Assembly (NCBI RefSeq): GCF_958979055.1
Contig: NC_084886.1
Coordinates: 42,706,654 to 42,770,653, forward strand
Direction: 5' to 3'
Origin: Alnus glutinosa
Lineage: Eukaryota; Streptophyta; Magnoliopsida; Fagales; Betulaceae
DNA length: 64,000 nt
The notes under the pieces are model-generated. The model searched no databases, had not been told where the DNA came from, and worked only from the letters and a program-made list of their open reading frames with translations. How positions within the stretch are numbered: position 1 is the stretch's first letter; every line of letters starts with the position of its first letter. Position numbers and translations under genes: made by a program. Positions 62,901-64,000 of the stretch are shown here, piece by piece.

Positions 62901-63483
62901 AATAATACTCGAAGGTTCTTAACTTTTCATTGTTGATGTTAAATCATCCTACTGGTTCTTGAATGTTTTGATTCTTTGAAACAAAAACATGAAGTTTACT
63001 GAAATAAATGCCATCTTCACGCACTTTCTCCGAATTTGAAGATGTTTTTGTCCACTTTCATCCAATTTATATATTTCTATGTTTTTATTAATTTGCCCAT
63101 AATTTCTTTTTATTTTTCTGTAAGATTGTGTTAAGAAAGTTTAGAAGGGCTAAGCCCTAGTACACATGAGGTATATAGACAAGCACCACCCAAAAGGGAA
63201 AAAAAAAAGATTAAAGAAAGAAAAATAAATGACAAAGAGAAACGAATAATGGAGATCAACTCCTAAAGTTCAGAACATCTAAGAACTGTAAGAAATTCAG
63301 TGACAAACATATTCATCTTTTTGCTCTAGTTTTAAGTTGTTAACAAAATATTTTGATTTTGGTTGAGCACCAGCTTGCCGGAAGAAATTCTCACCATATA
63401 ATTGAAGCAACCTTCAAAGCTTTTGCAAGAGCTCTTCGACAAGCAACAGAATATGACCCACGTCGCCGTGGGACCATTCCAAG
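59968..63483 (+). CDS. HISN5: Imidazoleglycerol-phosphate dehydratase, 3' end outside window
   Basis: Seven exons join in phase: 59968-60211, 60305-60429, 60829-60933, 61303-61395, 62538-62612, 62836-62898 and 63374-63483. The first exon encodes an N-terminal extension rich in Ser/Arg/Pro, fitting a chloroplast transit peptide. The mature enzyme starts near [20 protein letters not shown]. It shows [10 protein letters not shown], the metal-binding DDHHTNED and [12 protein letters not shown] motifs, [14 protein letters not shown], and RRGTIPS. The enzyme dehydrates imidazole glycerol phosphate in histidine synthesis, using manganese. The donor after exon 7 (AG/GTTTGT) splits a codon, so a short final exon (usually about nine residues) must lie beyond 64000, and I could not find it in 63484-64000. 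Intron 4 (1.1 kb) carries repeat insertions. Confidence 0.94.
61740..62090. repeat. Retroelement-like repeat in HISN5 intron 4
   Basis: TTTATGTGGTTTGGCATAAT, then GGTCTACGTCCACGGGTGGA, resembles the 'acgtggttcgg...cctacgtccacgg' sequence seen again and again in plant retroelement remnants. The element's ends are not visible, so I cannot assign a family. Confidence 0.4.
62099..62296. mobile_element. Mutator-type MITE with an 11-bp target duplication in HISN5 intron 4
   Basis: The ends AACAAGGATCCTCTCAATTT and TGAAATGGAGAGGATCCTAT are inverted. CCCACGTAACA flanks the element exactly on both sides (62088-62098 and 62297-62307). A duplication of this size fits Mutator-like elements. The 198-bp interior is AT-rich with a T/A-run centre and is non-coding. 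Confidence 0.8.
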
Positions 63484-64000
63484 GTTTGTTATTGTCCTGT
63501 TTAGTATGAATTCACATAGTCATTCCCAATGTTCTATGAACCAAAAAGCACTTACTCCCCCAATAAACATATGGTGGAGGATTCGATCCAGCCAAGATTT
63601 GTTATTGTCCTGTTAGCTTTTGGAGGTCATGGGTACAATCCATCCCAGGCCCCTATAAGTTCTATTAGGTTTGGTTTTGAACTTAGCTGTAACGATGACA
63701 AATAGTTCGACTTGTAGAATAGAACTGCTCTTGATTTTTGAAATTTATACATATATTTTATTTCTTGGTGTCAGAGCGAATTTGTTGCTTTGAAATCATT
63801 TCCTTTGTTCATCAATCTTTTCATGTTACCTCCAAATATAAGCCCTTTTCATTTAAATCCTCCACATAATTCCTTCCTGAGGCACTTTCTTTGTAGTTTC
63901 TGACATTTACTTCATAGTATCAATGTGTAAGGAGATTTTCTGAGATTTTGATGCAGTAACTCCAGAAATTTTTTGAACTTGAGTCATTTTCTTTTTTCTT
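63484..64000. other. Last visible intron of HISN5 with a 17-bp direct repeat
   Basis: TTTGTTATTGTCCTGTT lies at 63485-63501, directly after the exon 7 donor, and again at 63598-63614. The 96-bp stretch between them contains 'gaggattcgatccagcc', faintly like a tRNA B box. This could be a small retroposed insertion with target duplication, though it lacks a poly-A tail. The final HISN5 exon is not seen here. Confidence 0.45.

Overview
The window is nuclear DNA from a flowering plant, most likely a woody eudicot. The evidence is spliced genes with GT-AG introns, AT-rich spacers, plant-specific families (plant WNK kinase, IDM1-type PHD/acetyltransferase, plastid-targeted histidine enzyme) and dense plant-type repeats. 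The many MITEs built around GGGGTGGCC/GGCCACCCC palindromes recall Fagales genomes, but that is an impression only. I found no bacterial-type operon, CRISPR array, confident tRNA or rRNA gene, and no clearly new biological system.

Layout: (1) 1-1546, MITE debris and the WNK upstream region; 1547-4650, a seven-exon WNK kinase (+). (2) 4651-9750, a gene-poor stretch with several small inverted-repeat elements. (3) 10073-13264, a five-exon RPS24/eS24 gene (+) with a telo-box promoter, followed by a decayed segmental copy (15174-18367) holding an RPS24 pseudogene. (4) 21681-24043, a spliced, fully open reading frame encoding only the C-terminal Utp12 part of WDR43/UTP5 (+). (5) 25653-26690, an intronless SNRNP40 coding region (-) with a 2.5-kb intron in its 5' UTR. 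(6) 29528-42711, a transposon zone: a Mutator-type MITE, a foldback element, a Harbinger-like element, a 3.3-kb solo LTR with perfect 5-bp target duplications, and a 6.7-kb LTR retroelement (LARD-like) inside an older hAT-like element. (7) 45034-57732, an eight-exon IDM1/ROS4-like gene (+) whose 5.4-kb fourth intron carries a dead L1 LINE that is itself interrupted by a hAT-like element with a perfect 8-bp duplication. (8) 59968 to beyond 63483, imidazoleglycerol-phosphate dehydratase (HISN5, +), whose last short exon lies outside the window.

The genes are independent housekeeping or regulatory loci and do not form a pathway cluster. They cover ion/stress signalling (WNK), translation (eS24), small-subunit rRNA processing (UTP5-like), splicing (U5-40K), chromatin/DNA demethylation (IDM1-like) and histidine synthesis (HISN5). 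Exon boundaries were set by hand from splice signals and phase. In all five complete spliced models (WNK, eS24, UTP5-like, IDM1-like and the HISN5 part present) the phases agree. The most interesting points are the intact Utp12-only gene, the LTR minisatellite that differs by about six units between the two LTRs of one element, the datable nesting of transposons, and a tandem-repeat tail in the IDM1-like protein.
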